From Roseimaritima multifibrata (GTDB taxonomy: Bacteria; Planctomycetota; Planctomycetia; Pirellulales; Pirellulaceae), in assembly GCF_007741495.1 (NCBI RefSeq), contig NZ_CP036262.1:1736001-1800000 (forward strand): a stretch of DNA of 64,000 nt, in the 5' to 3' direction. The notes beneath the pieces were generated by a model. It had not been told where the DNA came from. It was given only the letters and a program-made list of their open reading frames with translations, and did no database searches. This document shows, piece by piece, positions 15,071 to 23,596 of the stretch; the stretch's first letter is position 1, and each line of letters starts with the position of its first letter. The position numbers and the translations under genes were made by a program.

Positions 15071-17419
15071 ATGGTGCATTTACTTGCCATTCAGAGTGGA
15101 TGGTGGACGCTGCTTGGGGCAGTTGGCTTGGTGGCTGTTGGGGTTATTGCCTTGGCCATTCTGAATCCGCGGCTTTTCGTTCGCAGTTGTTTCCGCCCAA
15201 TGTTGGCTTTGCTTTATAGCAAACGCTTGGTGGGGGAAGAGAATTTTCCGAAAACCGGCGGGGCGGTTGTGATCTGCAATCACGCTTCCTGGTTGGATGG
15301 AATCTTGCTGCTTTGGATGCTGCCTCGCAACGCTCGATTTATCGTCGATGGTGGCAATTTCGATGGCAAATTCGCTCAGTATCTGGCAGGTGCGTTTGAT
15401 ACGATCCTGATGGCAGCCAATGTGAAATCGATCGGTCGTGCGCTGAAAGCGGGCCGCCAAGGTTTGCACGACGGGCACGTCATCGCGATCTTTCCGGAAG
15501 GGACGATCACTCGCAGTGGCCAGTTGCAAGCCTTTCGTCCCGGCGTGACCAAAATCCTGAAAGGAACCGACGTCCCGATTGTGCCTATGTTCTTGGACGG
15601 AATGTGGGGCAGCCTATTTAGTTTCTCAGAAGGTAAGTTCTTCTGGAAATGGCCCGCCTGGCCTCGACGGCAATTGACCTTGTATATCGGGACTCCGTTG
15701 CCAGTCGATGCACCGCTGGACCGCATGCGAAATGCCGTTCAGCAGCTCGGTTCCAAAGCGATGATCGAGCAGCGTCAGCGGATGCCTAAGCTGCCCTGTC
15801 AGATTGTGCGGGCATGGAAGAAACGTGGCGGCAAGATGCAGAACGCCGATTCCAGCGGTGTTGAATTAAGTGGCCGAATGATGTTGCTGCGGACCTTGGT
15901 CCTGCAACGCATCCTCCGGCGTGAAGTGCTGCTGGATCCGAAACAGGAACCAACGGTCGGGATTTTGTTGCCGCCAAGTGTTGCGGGAGTCGCGGTGAAT
16001 GTGGCGATGGCGTTTGAACGCAGGACCGCCGCCAACCTAAATTACACCGTCAGCAGCGATGTCCTGAATCGGTGTATCGAATCGGCTGGGATCAAGCACG
16101 TTTTGACCAGTGTTCGATTTATGGAGAAAATGAATTTTGATCTGGATGCCGACGTTGTCCTGCTGGAAGACTTCAAAGACAAAGCGACCTTAGGGGACAA
16201 AATTTGGGGCGTCATCGGAGCCTATCTGCTGCCAGCGTTCTGCCTTGAGCGATTGCTAGGTTTGAGGAAAATCGCCTGTGATGACCTGCTGGCCGTGATC
16301 TTTACCAGCGGTTCGACGGGGACTCCCAAAGGCGTCATGCTGTCGCACGCAAATATCAGCCACAACGTGGAAGCGATCAAGCAATCGGTTCGTTTGGATA
16401 GCGACGATGTGGTGTTGGGGATTTTGCCGTTTTTCCATTCCTTTGGCTATGCGGTCACGCTTTGGGCCGTCCAGACATTGGGGCCTCAGGGCGTTTATCA
16501 CTTCAACCCGCTCGATGCCCGGCAGGTCGGAAAGCTAGCCGAAAAATATCAAGCGACGGTGTTGCTGGGGACGCCAACGTTCCTCCGCGGCTACCTGCGT
16601 CGGATCGAACCCGGCCAGTTTGCAAGTTTGGACGTGGTTGTGGTTGGGGCTGAAAAAATGCCCGCCGATTTGTTTGAATCGTTTGAAAAACGCTTCGGAG
16701 TTCGCCCCGTGGAAGGTTACGGAACGACCGAATTAAGCCCTCTCGTTTCCGTCAATATTCCACCCTCGCGTTCGGCTGCTAAATTTCAGCCCGATCGATT
16801 CGAAGGTTCGGTCGGTCGCCCGTTCCCCGGAATTAGTGCCAAAGTGGTTTCGCCCGAGGATGGGAGTGAACGCGGAGCCGGCGAGGATGGGCTGTTGTTG
16901 ATTACGGGACCCAATGTGATGCAAGGTTACATGGGACGTGAAGACCTGACCTCCGAAGTCTTGCAAGACGGGTGGTACATCACTGGCGATATCGCCAATG
17001 TGGACAAGGAAGGGTTTCTGCATATCACCGGTCGGCAAAGTCGATTTTCGAAAATTGGCGGTGAAATGGTCCCTCACATCCGCGTCGAAGAGGAACTGGC
17101 CAAGCAGCTGCTTGTCGACGATGATGACGATGGGGAGGACGATGTGCTCCGAGTCTGCGTCACGGCAATCCCAGACGCCAAAAAAGGGGAGCGGTTGATC
17201 GTGTTGCAGCTGCCCTCGGAAAAGGACCCGAGCGATCTGCGGAAAGGATTGACGGAAGCAGGGCTTCCCAATTTGTTTCTCCCCGCCGCCGATGCGTTTT
17301 ATACGGTGGAGGAAATTCCAGTCTTGGGAACCGGGAAATTGGATTTGAAGGGGGCGCGGGTTTTGGCCGAGCAATTAACCGATCCTGCGGCAGCCAATGA
17401 AACCCAAGCAAGTGGATGA
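15071..17419 (+). CDS. Fused PlsC-type acyltransferase and acyl-ACP/acyl-CoA synthetase (Aas-like)
   Basis: A 782-residue protein from ATG 15071, preceded by GGAGG at 15058. After an N-terminal hydrophobic segment, residues 50-240 are a PlsC/LPLAT acyltransferase with NHASWLD at 70 (HX4D catalytic motif) and FPEGT at 141. Residues 270-770 form an AMP-binding ligase: TSGSTGTPKG near 411, GYGTTELSPL, GWYITGDIA and GRQSRFSKIGGEMV. This order is that of E. coli Aas, which activates fatty acids on ACP and reacylates lysophospholipids at the membrane. The LplT-like permease domain found in some longer homologues is absent. The Asp/Glu run LVDDDDDGEDDV near residue 680 is unusual. The next gene starts inside its 3' end, suggesting a common transcript. 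Confidence 0.9.
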   Translation: MVHLLAIQSGWWTLLGAVGLVAVGVIALAILNPRLFVRSCFRPMLALLYSKRLVGEENFPKTGGAVVICNHASWLDGILLLWMLPRNARFIVDGGNFDGKFAQYLAGAFDTILMAANVKSIGRALKAGRQGLHDGHVIAIFPEGTITRSGQLQAFRPGVTKILKGTDVPIVPMFLDGMWGSLFSFSEGKFFWKWPAWPRRQLTLYIGTPLPVDAPLDRMRNAVQQLGSKAMIEQRQRMPKLPCQIVRAWKKRGGKMQNADSSGVELSGRMMLLRTLVLQRILRREVLLDPKQEPTVGILLPPSVAGVAVNVAMAFERRTAANLNYTVSSDVLNRCIESAGIKHVLTSVRFMEKMNFDLDADVVLLEDFKDKATLGDKIWGVIGAYLLPAFCLERLLGLRKIACDDLLAVIFTSGSTGTPKGVMLSHANISHNVEAIKQSVRLDSDDVVLGILPFFHSFGYAVTLWAVQTLGPQGVYHFNPLDARQVGKLAEKYQATVLLGTPTFLRGYLRRIEPGQFASLDVVVVGAEKMPADLFESFEKRFGVRPVEGYGTTELSPLVSVNIPPSRSAAKFQPDRFEGSVGRPFPGISAKVVSPEDGSERGAGEDGLLLITGPNVMQGYMGREDLTSEVLQDGWYITGDIANVDKEGFLHITGRQSRFSKIGGEMVPHIRVEEELAKQLLVDDDDDGEDDVLRVCVTAIPDAKKGERLIVLQLPSEKDPSDLRKGLTEAGLPNLFLPAADAFYTVEEIPVLGTGKLDLKGARVLAEQLTDPAAANETQASG

Positions 17420-18389
17420 CGCCATGGATTCTGCCGAAGCCGATGCCGTAGGGACGACGTCGAAATCAAAGCGACGTCGTTGGTGGATTTTCGGATTCGT
17501 TGCAGCCGGACTGATTCTGGGGACGCTGGGATACGTCGAATGGTTTCTGAAACGTCCCGTCGGCGAAGGGCCGGCCGGACCCGAGATCGCCCGCCAGCCG
17601 TTTGAGAAAATCTGGAGTGAACAGACGATCCAGATTGTTGGCATCGGGGATAGCGTTACCGCAGGACTGGGGGCGAAGAACCCAAGTCACAGCTATTACA
17701 ACCGGCTTCGAGAGAATCCGGAGGACGAGTTCGAATCGATGCGGGGCATTTCGTTGTCGGCCGTTCTGCCAAACTTGCAGCATCAAAATTTCGCTGTTTC
17801 AGGGTCGGAATCGCTGGCGCATGAGCAGATGGTCAACGAGACCGTTCCTGACTATCCCGCGGAGACCTTCGGGATCATCCTGATGTCCAGCGGAGGGAAC
17901 GATTTGATTCATAGTTATGGACGTCGACCGCCTCGAGAATGTGCGATGTATGGGGCGACCTTGGCGGAGGCGGAACCATGGATCGAAGCTTTTGGGATCC
18001 GCTTAGCTGGGATGTTTGAAAAACTAAACGAGCGGTTCCCCGGCGGCTGTGAAATCTATTGTGCGGATATCTATGATCCAACCGACGGCGTTGGGGACGC
18101 GCCCAGTATCTTTTTGCCGCACTGGCCGGACGGGTTAGCCATTCATGCAAAGTACAACCAAACGATCCGTTCGGTTGCGGAGTCATTTGAAAATGTCTTT
18201 GTCGTCCCGCTCTACGAGAATTTCCTCGGGCACGGTTCGCATTGCCGGCAGTTTTGGCAACCGCATTACGATGCGCAGGATCCGTATTATTGGTTCTACG
18301 ATAATGTCGAAGACCCAAACGATCGTGGGTACGATGCGATCCGGCGTCTGTATTTAAAAACGATCGTCGAAAATACGTCGCTCCGCTAG
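17397..18389 (+). CDS. Membrane-anchored SGNH/GDSL hydrolase-like protein
   Basis: A 330-residue protein with a short basic cytoplasmic tail (KSKRRR), one N-terminal transmembrane helix (about residues 30-50) and an extracytoplasmic SGNH domain. Block I is GIGDSVTAGLG (Ser at about residue 86), block III is SSGGNDLIHSYG. The block V region reads YDNVEDPNDRGY where active enzymes have DGVHPN, so the catalytic His is not where expected. The protein may use another His (for example in GHGSHCRQFW) or be inactive. Its ATG lies 23 bp inside the acyltransferase/synthetase gene; ATG 17424 is an alternative start. Coupling to a phospholipid acylation enzyme suggests an esterase or acyl-transfer role in the envelope, but this is inference. 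Confidence 0.8.
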   Translation: MKPKQVDDAMDSAEADAVGTTSKSKRRRWWIFGFVAAGLILGTLGYVEWFLKRPVGEGPAGPEIARQPFEKIWSEQTIQIVGIGDSVTAGLGAKNPSHSYYNRLRENPEDEFESMRGISLSAVLPNLQHQNFAVSGSESLAHEQMVNETVPDYPAETFGIILMSSGGNDLIHSYGRRPPRECAMYGATLAEAEPWIEAFGIRLAGMFEKLNERFPGGCEIYCADIYDPTDGVGDAPSIFLPHWPDGLAIHAKYNQTIRSVAESFENVFVVPLYENFLGHGSHCRQFWQPHYDAQDPYYWFYDNVEDPNDRGYDAIRRLYLKTIVENTSLR

Positions 18390-18415
18390 CGGACGCCATC
18401 GTCGTTGCCGTAGCT

Positions 18416-18490
18416 ACCGTCGTCAGACGGTGGATTTATTCGATTGTAGGCCTGTCTTGAATACTCGCTTACGCTTCGTGCTAGTAAGCG
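18416..18490. repeat. Two small hairpins between convergent genes
   Basis: ACCGTC/GACGGT with a four-base loop lies at 18416-18431 and CGCTTAC/GTAAGCG with an 11-base loop at 18466-18490. They sit between the SGNH gene and mgtE, which converge. The first is followed by GGATTTATT and could act as a weak terminator; neither has a long T tract. Confidence 0.4.
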
Positions 18491-18514
18491 GAAAGCGAGC
18501 GTTGCTACCGAGCG

Positions 18515-19864
18515 CTAGTGCATTACGGCTCGAGCGACATTGAAGTAGATGACGATTCCTAGGATGTCGACGATTCCAGCGACAAAAGGGTTGCTCATCA
18601 AGGCGGGATCCAGCCCCAGTCTTTTGAAGATCAATGGAAGGGTGACTCCGACCATGCACCCCGAAATCACCACCGCGAGAAGCGTGATCGGGATGACCAT
18701 CGCACTGGCGCTGTCCGGGGCAACAAATAACGACACCACAAAGCCTAGCGAGGCTAAGAAACTGCCAAGCATGCAACTGACCACCAGTTCTCGAGAGAGA
18801 ATCGTTCTCCAGTCGCGGACGCTTAGGTCGCCGCTGGTCATTGCCGTGATTACCAGGGTTGCCGACTGAGTCCCCGAATTGCCACCCGCTGAAATGATCA
18901 GAGGGATGAACAGAACCAGCCACGTGTAAGTTTCCAGTTCTTGGTCGTATTGCCGGAGTGCAAACGCGGTCAGCAGGGCTGCGAAGAAAAGGATGGTTAG
19001 CCAGATTCCTCGTTTCCAGCCTAGCCGAACCAGATTGATTCGCAGGTAGCTTTCTTCCAGCGGAGCGACCGCAGCGATGCGCTGTGCGTCCTCGGTTAGT
19101 TCCTCTCGAACGACATCGATCACGTCGTCATGCGTGATGATTCCCAGAAGTTGTCGTCCCTGGTCGACCACGGGGATCGCCAACATGTTGTAGCGTTCGA
19201 CCCGTTCTGCAACCGCTTCTTGGTCATCGGTAGGGAGGACGGCGATCACGTCGGTTTCCATCAAATCGCTCAGTCGCGATTCCACGTTCCCCAGTGCCGA
19301 AATCAATTGTCGGCCGGAGACGATTCCGCGGAGCCGATCGTCTTGGTCAACCACATAGATGTAGTAGATCGTTTCTAGTTCTTCCGCTTGTTTGCTCAGT
19401 TCTTCCAACGCTTGTCGGACCGTCAGATCTTCGGTCAGTTTGGCGACTTCCGAGGTCATGATCGCCCCGGCGGTCCCCTCGGCAAAAGATTGGAGTCGCC
19501 GGATGTCGCGGCGCTCGGATGCCGGTAGCAACGCCAGTAGGTCGACGACTCGACTTTCACTTAGCTCTTGGATCAAGTCGACGCGGTCATCCGAGGGGAG
19601 TTCCGCAAGCAGGTTTGCAGCTTCGGTTGTGTCTTCAAAGTTCAGGATGTTCAGTTTTCGGTCGAGATCGAAATACTCGAAAATCTCGGCTCGAAGTCCT
19701 GGGGGGGCGTGGAGCAGGACCTGCCAAGATTCGGCAGCGGTAAGTCCTTCCATGTATTCGGCCGTCCGCCCCGGGTTCAGTGCGGTGCAAAATTCCTGCA
19801 GCTCTTCGGCACTATTGTGCTCCAGCATCTCTCGCAGTTCTGGGAGAAAAAGTGTGTTGAGCAT
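18515..19864 (-). CDS. mgtE: MgtE-family magnesium transporter
   Basis: A 449-residue protein with the complete MgtE layout: an N-terminal helical domain (residues 1-130, with ELPSDDRVDLIQELSESRVV), a pair of CBS domains (about 130-255, GAIMTSEVAKL and LMETDVIAVLP), and five transmembrane helices after the plug helix. The pore motif is seen in FIPLIISAGGNSGTQSATLV, and the last helices contain SNPFVAGIVDILGIVIYF. The family passes Mg2+ down its gradient, closing at high internal Mg2+ by metal binding between the CBS and N domains. The ATG at 19864 gives a normal family length. I did not recognise an M-box or other riboswitch in the upstream 300 bp. Confidence 0.95.
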   Translation of the reverse strand: MLNTLFLPELREMLEHNSAEELQEFCTALNPGRTAEYMEGLTAAESWQVLLHAPPGLRAEIFEYFDLDRKLNILNFEDTTEAANLLAELPSDDRVDLIQELSESRVVDLLALLPASERRDIRRLQSFAEGTAGAIMTSEVAKLTEDLTVRQALEELSKQAEELETIYYIYVVDQDDRLRGIVSGRQLISALGNVESRLSDLMETDVIAVLPTDDQEAVAERVERYNMLAIPVVDQGRQLLGIITHDDVIDVVREELTEDAQRIAAVAPLEESYLRINLVRLGWKRGIWLTILFFAALLTAFALRQYDQELETYTWLVLFIPLIISAGGNSGTQSATLVITAMTSGDLSVRDWRTILSRELVVSCMLGSFLASLGFVVSLFVAPDSASAMVIPITLLAVVISGCMVGVTLPLIFKRLGLDPALMSNPFVAGIVDILGIVIYFNVARAVMH

Positions 19865-20324
19865 CGTTGAAGCAATTCACGAGTGTGCAGGGAACTGTCT
19901 AGATGGGGCGAGGCCGCGGGGTATCTTAGCGGGCGAAGTCAATTGTCTGCACCCGCCGGTCAGCGGTAAGCAGGGGGCGTCGGATCGGGAGAGAATGGTT
20001 TTCCGAGTTCTTGTCACAGGACTTGTGCAGCCAGCGAAGCGGGGTGAAAAACTTCGGTTCACGGCAGGTTTCCCCCTTGATGGCTTTGCGTTTTTGTCCG
20101 AGCGGGTGGTTTTTGCCTCCGCGAGATGTGAAATTGTTTCATTTCGTTGACACTTCAATTTTGCCGCAACTATAATTTTGTGGTACGAGGCTCCGCTCCG
20201 GTGCTCCCTTCTCATTAAAAGCCCATGTTTTTTCTCGGCAAGTGGTAAGGGTTGAGCTAGAATTGAGCCTAAACTTGATGGATTTCCGCCCTCGGAATCA
20301 CCTTGTCTCCCAAGAGCCTGCACG
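19865..20324. other. Divergent intergenic region between mgtE and the coiled-coil gene
   Basis: The 460-bp gap holds the near-consensus promoter at 20147-20176 reading right. The part nearer mgtE contains no motif I can name. Confidence 0.5.
20147..20176 (+). promoter_or_regulatory. Near-consensus sigma70 promoter
   Basis: A perfect TTGACA (20147-20152) and a perfect TATAAT (20171-20176) are separated by 18 bp. Transcription would start around 20183, giving a leader of about 140 nt ahead of the coiled-coil membrane protein gene. It is the best match to the housekeeping consensus that I found in the window. Confidence 0.8.
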
Positions 20325-21161
20325 ATGACATTTTTAGGCAAGTGCTTTACCTTCATGATCTTTATCCTCAGTGCCATATTTATGGCGCTGGCCTTGGCTG
20401 CAAATGCCTCCCACCGCAATTGGCGGGAAGAAATTGTCAAGGAAGGTGGATTAAAGGATCAGGTTGAAGAGTTCGCCACAAAAAACCGAGAGCTTGAAGA
20501 CGCTCGTGTTCGCGTCGAGCGAGCCCTTGCTGCGGAACAGGTTGCTCGCCGGACCGCTTTAGCGGCTCTGGAAACCGACCTCGCACAGAAAAGCGACTTG
20601 TTGGCTAAAGCTGAGCAAGCTTTGACCAGCGAGCGTGCGACCAATGAATCATTGGCTCGCAAAGACGCACAGATTACCGACGAACTGACGCGTTTGACTG
20701 CCGATAACGCCAAACTTCGCCAGCAAATTGTCACCGAACAAGACGACCGCGACCGTTTGTTCGCCAGGGTCCTCGAATTGACCGACAAAATGAACGGTAT
20801 TCGGGGTTTGCTGGAAGTTCAGAAAGAGCGGAATCAGACGCTTGTCGCTCAGGTGACTCGCTTTACTGAAGTCATGCAGGCTCGTGGTATCAACGTCAAT
20901 GACGCCCTCGATGGAGCTCCTCCTGCTCGAAACGGGACCGTATTGGTCGTCGATCGCGGCAAGAAGTTGGTGGAATTGTCCATCGGCTATGACGAAGGGC
21001 TGCGAGTTGGCCACATGCTAGAAGTGACCCGTGGATCACAATATTTGGGCCGTGCGAAGGTTCGCCGAACCAGTCCAGATCGTGCCGTTGCGGAGATCAT
21101 GCCAGACTTTACGCTTGGAACCATCCAAAAGGGCGATCGTGTCGACACCACAATTGAATGA
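20325..21161 (+). CDS. Membrane-anchored coiled-coil protein, planctomycete-type, function unknown
   Basis: A 278-residue protein. One N-terminal hydrophobic helix (CFTFMIFILSAIFMALALAA) acts as an anchor or uncleaved signal. Residues 40-190 form a continuous coiled coil rich in Glu, Ala, Leu and Arg (for example LEDARVRVERALAAEQVARR). The last 75 residues form a small beta-rich domain (GTVLVVDRGKKLVELSIGYD, GHMLEVTRGSQYLGRAKVRR), a layout like MreC, where a coiled coil precedes a beta domain, though I see no direct sequence match. It has a strong promoter and its stop overlaps the start of a small membrane protein gene; thioredoxin follows. A structural role in the periplasm is the simplest guess. 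Confidence 0.8.
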   Translation: MTFLGKCFTFMIFILSAIFMALALAANASHRNWREEIVKEGGLKDQVEEFATKNRELEDARVRVERALAAEQVARRTALAALETDLAQKSDLLAKAEQALTSERATNESLARKDAQITDELTRLTADNAKLRQQIVTEQDDRDRLFARVLELTDKMNGIRGLLEVQKERNQTLVAQVTRFTEVMQARGINVNDALDGAPPARNGTVLVVDRGKKLVELSIGYDEGLRVGHMLEVTRGSQYLGRAKVRRTSPDRAVAEIMPDFTLGTIQKGDRVDTTIE

Positions 21162-21345
21162 TATTCCTCGGAAGCAGAACGCCAACATTTACACAGTGAT
21201 GCTGCTTGTTAGCATGCTCTTTATGTTGGTCGCTGTTATCGCCATGTTTGTTGAATTTCGCCGGTATGAAGGGACTCTCCCTTGGAAAACCGATGAAGCG
21301 CGGCCACAGGTTATGCATCACACGACCTTGCCGACCTATTTCTAG
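21154..21345 (+). CDS. Small single-helix membrane protein
   Basis: A 63-residue protein: a short polar start (NDIPRKQNANIYTV), one transmembrane helix (VMLLVSMLFMLVAVIAMFVE) and a polar tail containing LPWKTDEARPQ. I place the start at TTG 21154, which overlaps the upstream stop by eight bases and keeps the polar N-terminus; ATG 21199 would begin inside the helix. The overlap implies translational coupling with the coiled-coil protein, and the two probably work together in the membrane. No domain is recognised. Confidence 0.65.
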   Translation: MNDIPRKQNANIYTVMLLVSMLFMLVAVIAMFVEFRRYEGTLPWKTDEARPQVMHHTTLPTYF

Positions 21346-21460
21346 GCACTGGGCCATTGGTCCACTAATTGCTGTAGTGTATGCTCGCAATGGTGGCCAG
21401 ACAGGCTGGCAGCCAATTGACGTGAAAACGCAGTAACGTATTACAAAGAAGGGTGTCACG

Positions 21461-21790
21461 ATGGCAGGTGCTGTAGCCGAATTTACCGTTGACAATTTTG
21501 ATTCCGAAGTCCTTCAGTCCTCCAGTCCCGTTCTGGTTGACTTCTGGGCGCCTTGGTGTGGCCCTTGCCGCCAAATTGCACCAATGATCGACGAACTTGC
21601 TAACGACAACCCAAGTTTGAAGATCGGAAAGCTGAACATTGATGATCATCCTGAAATCGCTCAGCGATATCAGGTTAACACCATCCCAACCTTGTTGGTA
21701 TTTAAGGATGGTAATATCAGCGAAACCTTTATCGGAGTTCGCCCAAAAGCTCAGCTGCAAGAAGCTCTCGATTCGGCCGGTGAAGCCTAA
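21461..21790 (+). CDS. trxA: Thioredoxin
   Basis: A 109-residue thioredoxin with the active site WAPWCGPCR, the buried Asp of the fold in NFDSEVLQ, and the cis-proline loop NTIPTLLVFKDG. No signal peptide is present, so it reduces disulfides in the cytoplasm. An AAGGG ribosome site lies about eight bases before ATG 21461. It is followed by a strong intrinsic terminator and may share the promoter at 20147 with the two membrane proteins upstream. Confidence 0.97.
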   Translation: MAGAVAEFTVDNFDSEVLQSSSPVLVDFWAPWCGPCRQIAPMIDELANDNPSLKIGKLNIDDHPEIAQRYQVNTIPTLLVFKDGNISETFIGVRPKAQLQEALDSAGEA

Positions 21791-21815
21791 TCGCGTCGCG
21801 AATTGCGAAAGATCC

Positions 21816-21847
21816 AAAAGCCACAGCAAGTTGTTGTGGCTTTTTTT
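21816..21847 (+). terminator. Intrinsic terminator after trxA
   Basis: AAAAGCCACA pairs with TGTGGCTTTT across a nine-base loop and is followed by a run of seven T's. It lies 26 bp after the trxA stop. Confidence 0.88.
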
Positions 21848-22240
21848 ATGCAAACGCGCCTCCCTCGCCTATCACGAACGGTCCCCAATCAGGCCGAGAC
21901 TGCAATGAAGACGTTCATTTCACAGTAATGGCGGGCAGGTTGCGGTGTTTTTCCCTCCCCTCCCAAACGCAAAGCTGGCTCGCCGGTGACGGGAATGAAA
22001 AATGGCCGTCTCCACAAGGCAATCTTCAATCTTCAATCTTCAATCTTCATTACTCATTAAGCAGTCGCTCACCCAGCGACTGCAGCCTCGTCCCAAACAA
22101 CGCGCTTTTAAAAAGCCTTTTCATCATCCCTGTCAAAGATCTTCAGCACGCTAAACTTGGGGATCTGTCCCGCGTCTGACCCAGTTGGCGTTTTTTGGGG
22201 CTAGCCGTTTCCTTTGTCTTCTTTATGCGAGCCTACTGCG
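21848..22240. repeat. Intergenic region with heptamer tandem repeat and 9-bp-stem hairpin
   Basis: Four head-to-tail copies of AATCTTC occupy 22021-22048. Thirteen bases later GCAGTCGCT pairs perfectly with AGCGACTGC around a five-base loop (22061-22083). No coding sequence is apparent in this gap between trxA and the DUF1569 gene. Confidence 0.75.
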
Positions 22241-22711
22241 ATGGTGGATGTTACTGAGCAACGAGAACTTAGTTTTCCTGACTTTGACGCCGTCCTGGAG
22301 GAAGTGGATCGGTTGGCATCGGGGGAGGTTCGCACGGTGGGGAATCATACGTTTGGCGAAATTTTGAATCACCTTGCGATTAGTCATGATGTTTCCGCAG
22401 GCCGTCTGCAGGCTCCATCCCCGCCGCTTCTGGTTAAGCTTTTGATGCCGTTGATTCGGCGGACGGTAATTCATGCCAAGCCACTAAAGCCGGGTTTCAA
22501 ACTGCCCGCTTCCGGCGAATCCTTTTTCTGGCCCGCTGGGGATTTTGAAACGTCCTCGTCGGTGGCTCGCTTCAAAGAATCGGTGGAGTACTACAGGACG
22601 AACGGCCCGCTGGCGAAACATCCCTTCTTTGGGAAACTAACAAGTGCCGAGTGTGACCAACTGCAGTGTCGTCACGCGGCCCTGCATCTTGGTTTTGTGC
22701 ATCCTGCGTGA
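22241..22711 (+). CDS. DUF1569 (DinB-like four-helix) protein
   Basis: A 156-residue soluble protein from ATG 22241 (MVDVTEQRELSFPDFDAVLE); a TTG nine codons upstream is the alternative. The pattern TVGNHTFGEILNHLAISHDV, the PGFKLP/FFWPAGDF region and the C-terminal CRHAALHLGFVHP are typical of DUF1569. This is a branch of the DinB/YfiT superfamily in which three His residues usually bind a metal. Biochemical function is unknown for the family. It stands alone between two repeat-rich gaps. Confidence 0.8.
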   Translation: MVDVTEQRELSFPDFDAVLEEVDRLASGEVRTVGNHTFGEILNHLAISHDVSAGRLQAPSPPLLVKLLMPLIRRTVIHAKPLKPGFKLPASGESFFWPAGDFETSSSVARFKESVEYYRTNGPLAKHPFFGKLTSAECDQLQCRHAALHLGFVHPA

Positions 22712-23043
22712 ACCGGCCCTCTCCTATGGTCTGGTGAAAAGGCTTCCCCGATCCGGTTTCGTGGCACGAAATTCAACGAGCGGCGCAAGGCGACAATTGC
22801 AGAATGGAGAATGAGAATTGCAAAGTCCCCTGCAAGGACAGTCATTTTGTATTTTTCATTTTACAATTTAGCTTTTGCAATTCCCCTCACCCGTGAGCCA
22901 GTTTCGTGGCGGGCAACCTGTCGCAACCTGCCCAGCCATCCACCACGGAATAATTTTCAGAAGGCCACTTCTCCCCGCTCACAGCAGCCCGCGCGTGCCG
23001 TTCCGCTACGAAGTCGGTGCCAAACCGCGAGGGGTTGTTGCCT
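22712..23043. other. Intergenic region with imperfect inverted repeat
   Basis: GAATTGCAAAG (22815-22825) and CTTTTGCAATTC (22872-22883) are inverted copies enclosing an A/T-rich stretch. No gene is visible here. The element lies between the DUF1569 stop and the 3' end of the minus-strand FliL-like gene. Confidence 0.4.
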
Positions 23044-23508
23044 TTACGCGTCTGCCAGATTGGAGATCGATGGCAGTTGCGACGTGGAGGCTGGAAGGAC
23101 CAGCCATTCGGTGATGACCACCCGCTGGATGATCGGGTCGGTGATGTGCCCTAGAATGGCTTCCATCAAACGGTCGCGAAGAACCGTTTGTGTCGGATCG
23201 TTTAGCAGTTCGGTAGGAGCCTGCCGGAGCAATTGTTCGACGGTTTCATTGATTTCCAGCTCTTTCAGCCCGAGTTGTTCTTCGGCAGAATGGCGTCGTT
23301 GAGGGTCGACGACCACATGCAGCTGAAACGAGAAAACCTGGGTTAAGTCCGAGACATGTTGGAATCGGTAATGCCCGATCGGAATCGTCGATGATTGTTC
23401 TTGATTCAATCGTGCGACCTGGCTGCGGACGTAACTGATGATGACCGCATGGACCACCACCATGGACAGAACAAGTCCAACCACCCAGTAGCGACGTATT
23501 AAATTCAC
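23044..23508 (-). CDS. FliL-like membrane protein
   Basis: A 154-residue protein with a GTG start at 23508. One N-terminal transmembrane helix (YWVVGLVLSMVVVHAVIISY) is followed by a periplasmic domain. Its pattern VVVDPQRR, then LKELEINETVEQLLRQAPTE, LRDRLMEAILGHI and RVVITEWLV resembles FliL, the stator-associated flagellar protein: a beta strand, a helix with the I.E.. LL pattern, and a final basic helix leading to a V.iTEw strand. No flagellar gene is adjacent; the only other one in the window is fliM at 59376. The resemblance is moderate and a general SPFH/stomatin-like role cannot be excluded. Confidence 0.6.
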   Translation of the reverse strand: MNLIRRYWVVGLVLSMVVVHAVIISYVRSQVARLNQEQSSTIPIGHYRFQHVSDLTQVFSFQLHVVVDPQRRHSAEEQLGLKELEINETVEQLLRQAPTELLNDPTQTVLRDRLMEAILGHITDPIIQRVVITEWLVLPASTSQLPSISNLADA

Positions 23509-23596
23509 GGTAAACGAGCTCTACGGATTCGGTTTATCAAATGGAAACAATAACAACATGGTCGGATTTACGTCCTTTCAACCCTAGGTTGCCTTT

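Noticed and set aside
19865-20146. Possible M-box riboswitch upstream of mgtE
   Set aside because: I could not find the conserved stems or core sequences in the leader by eye.
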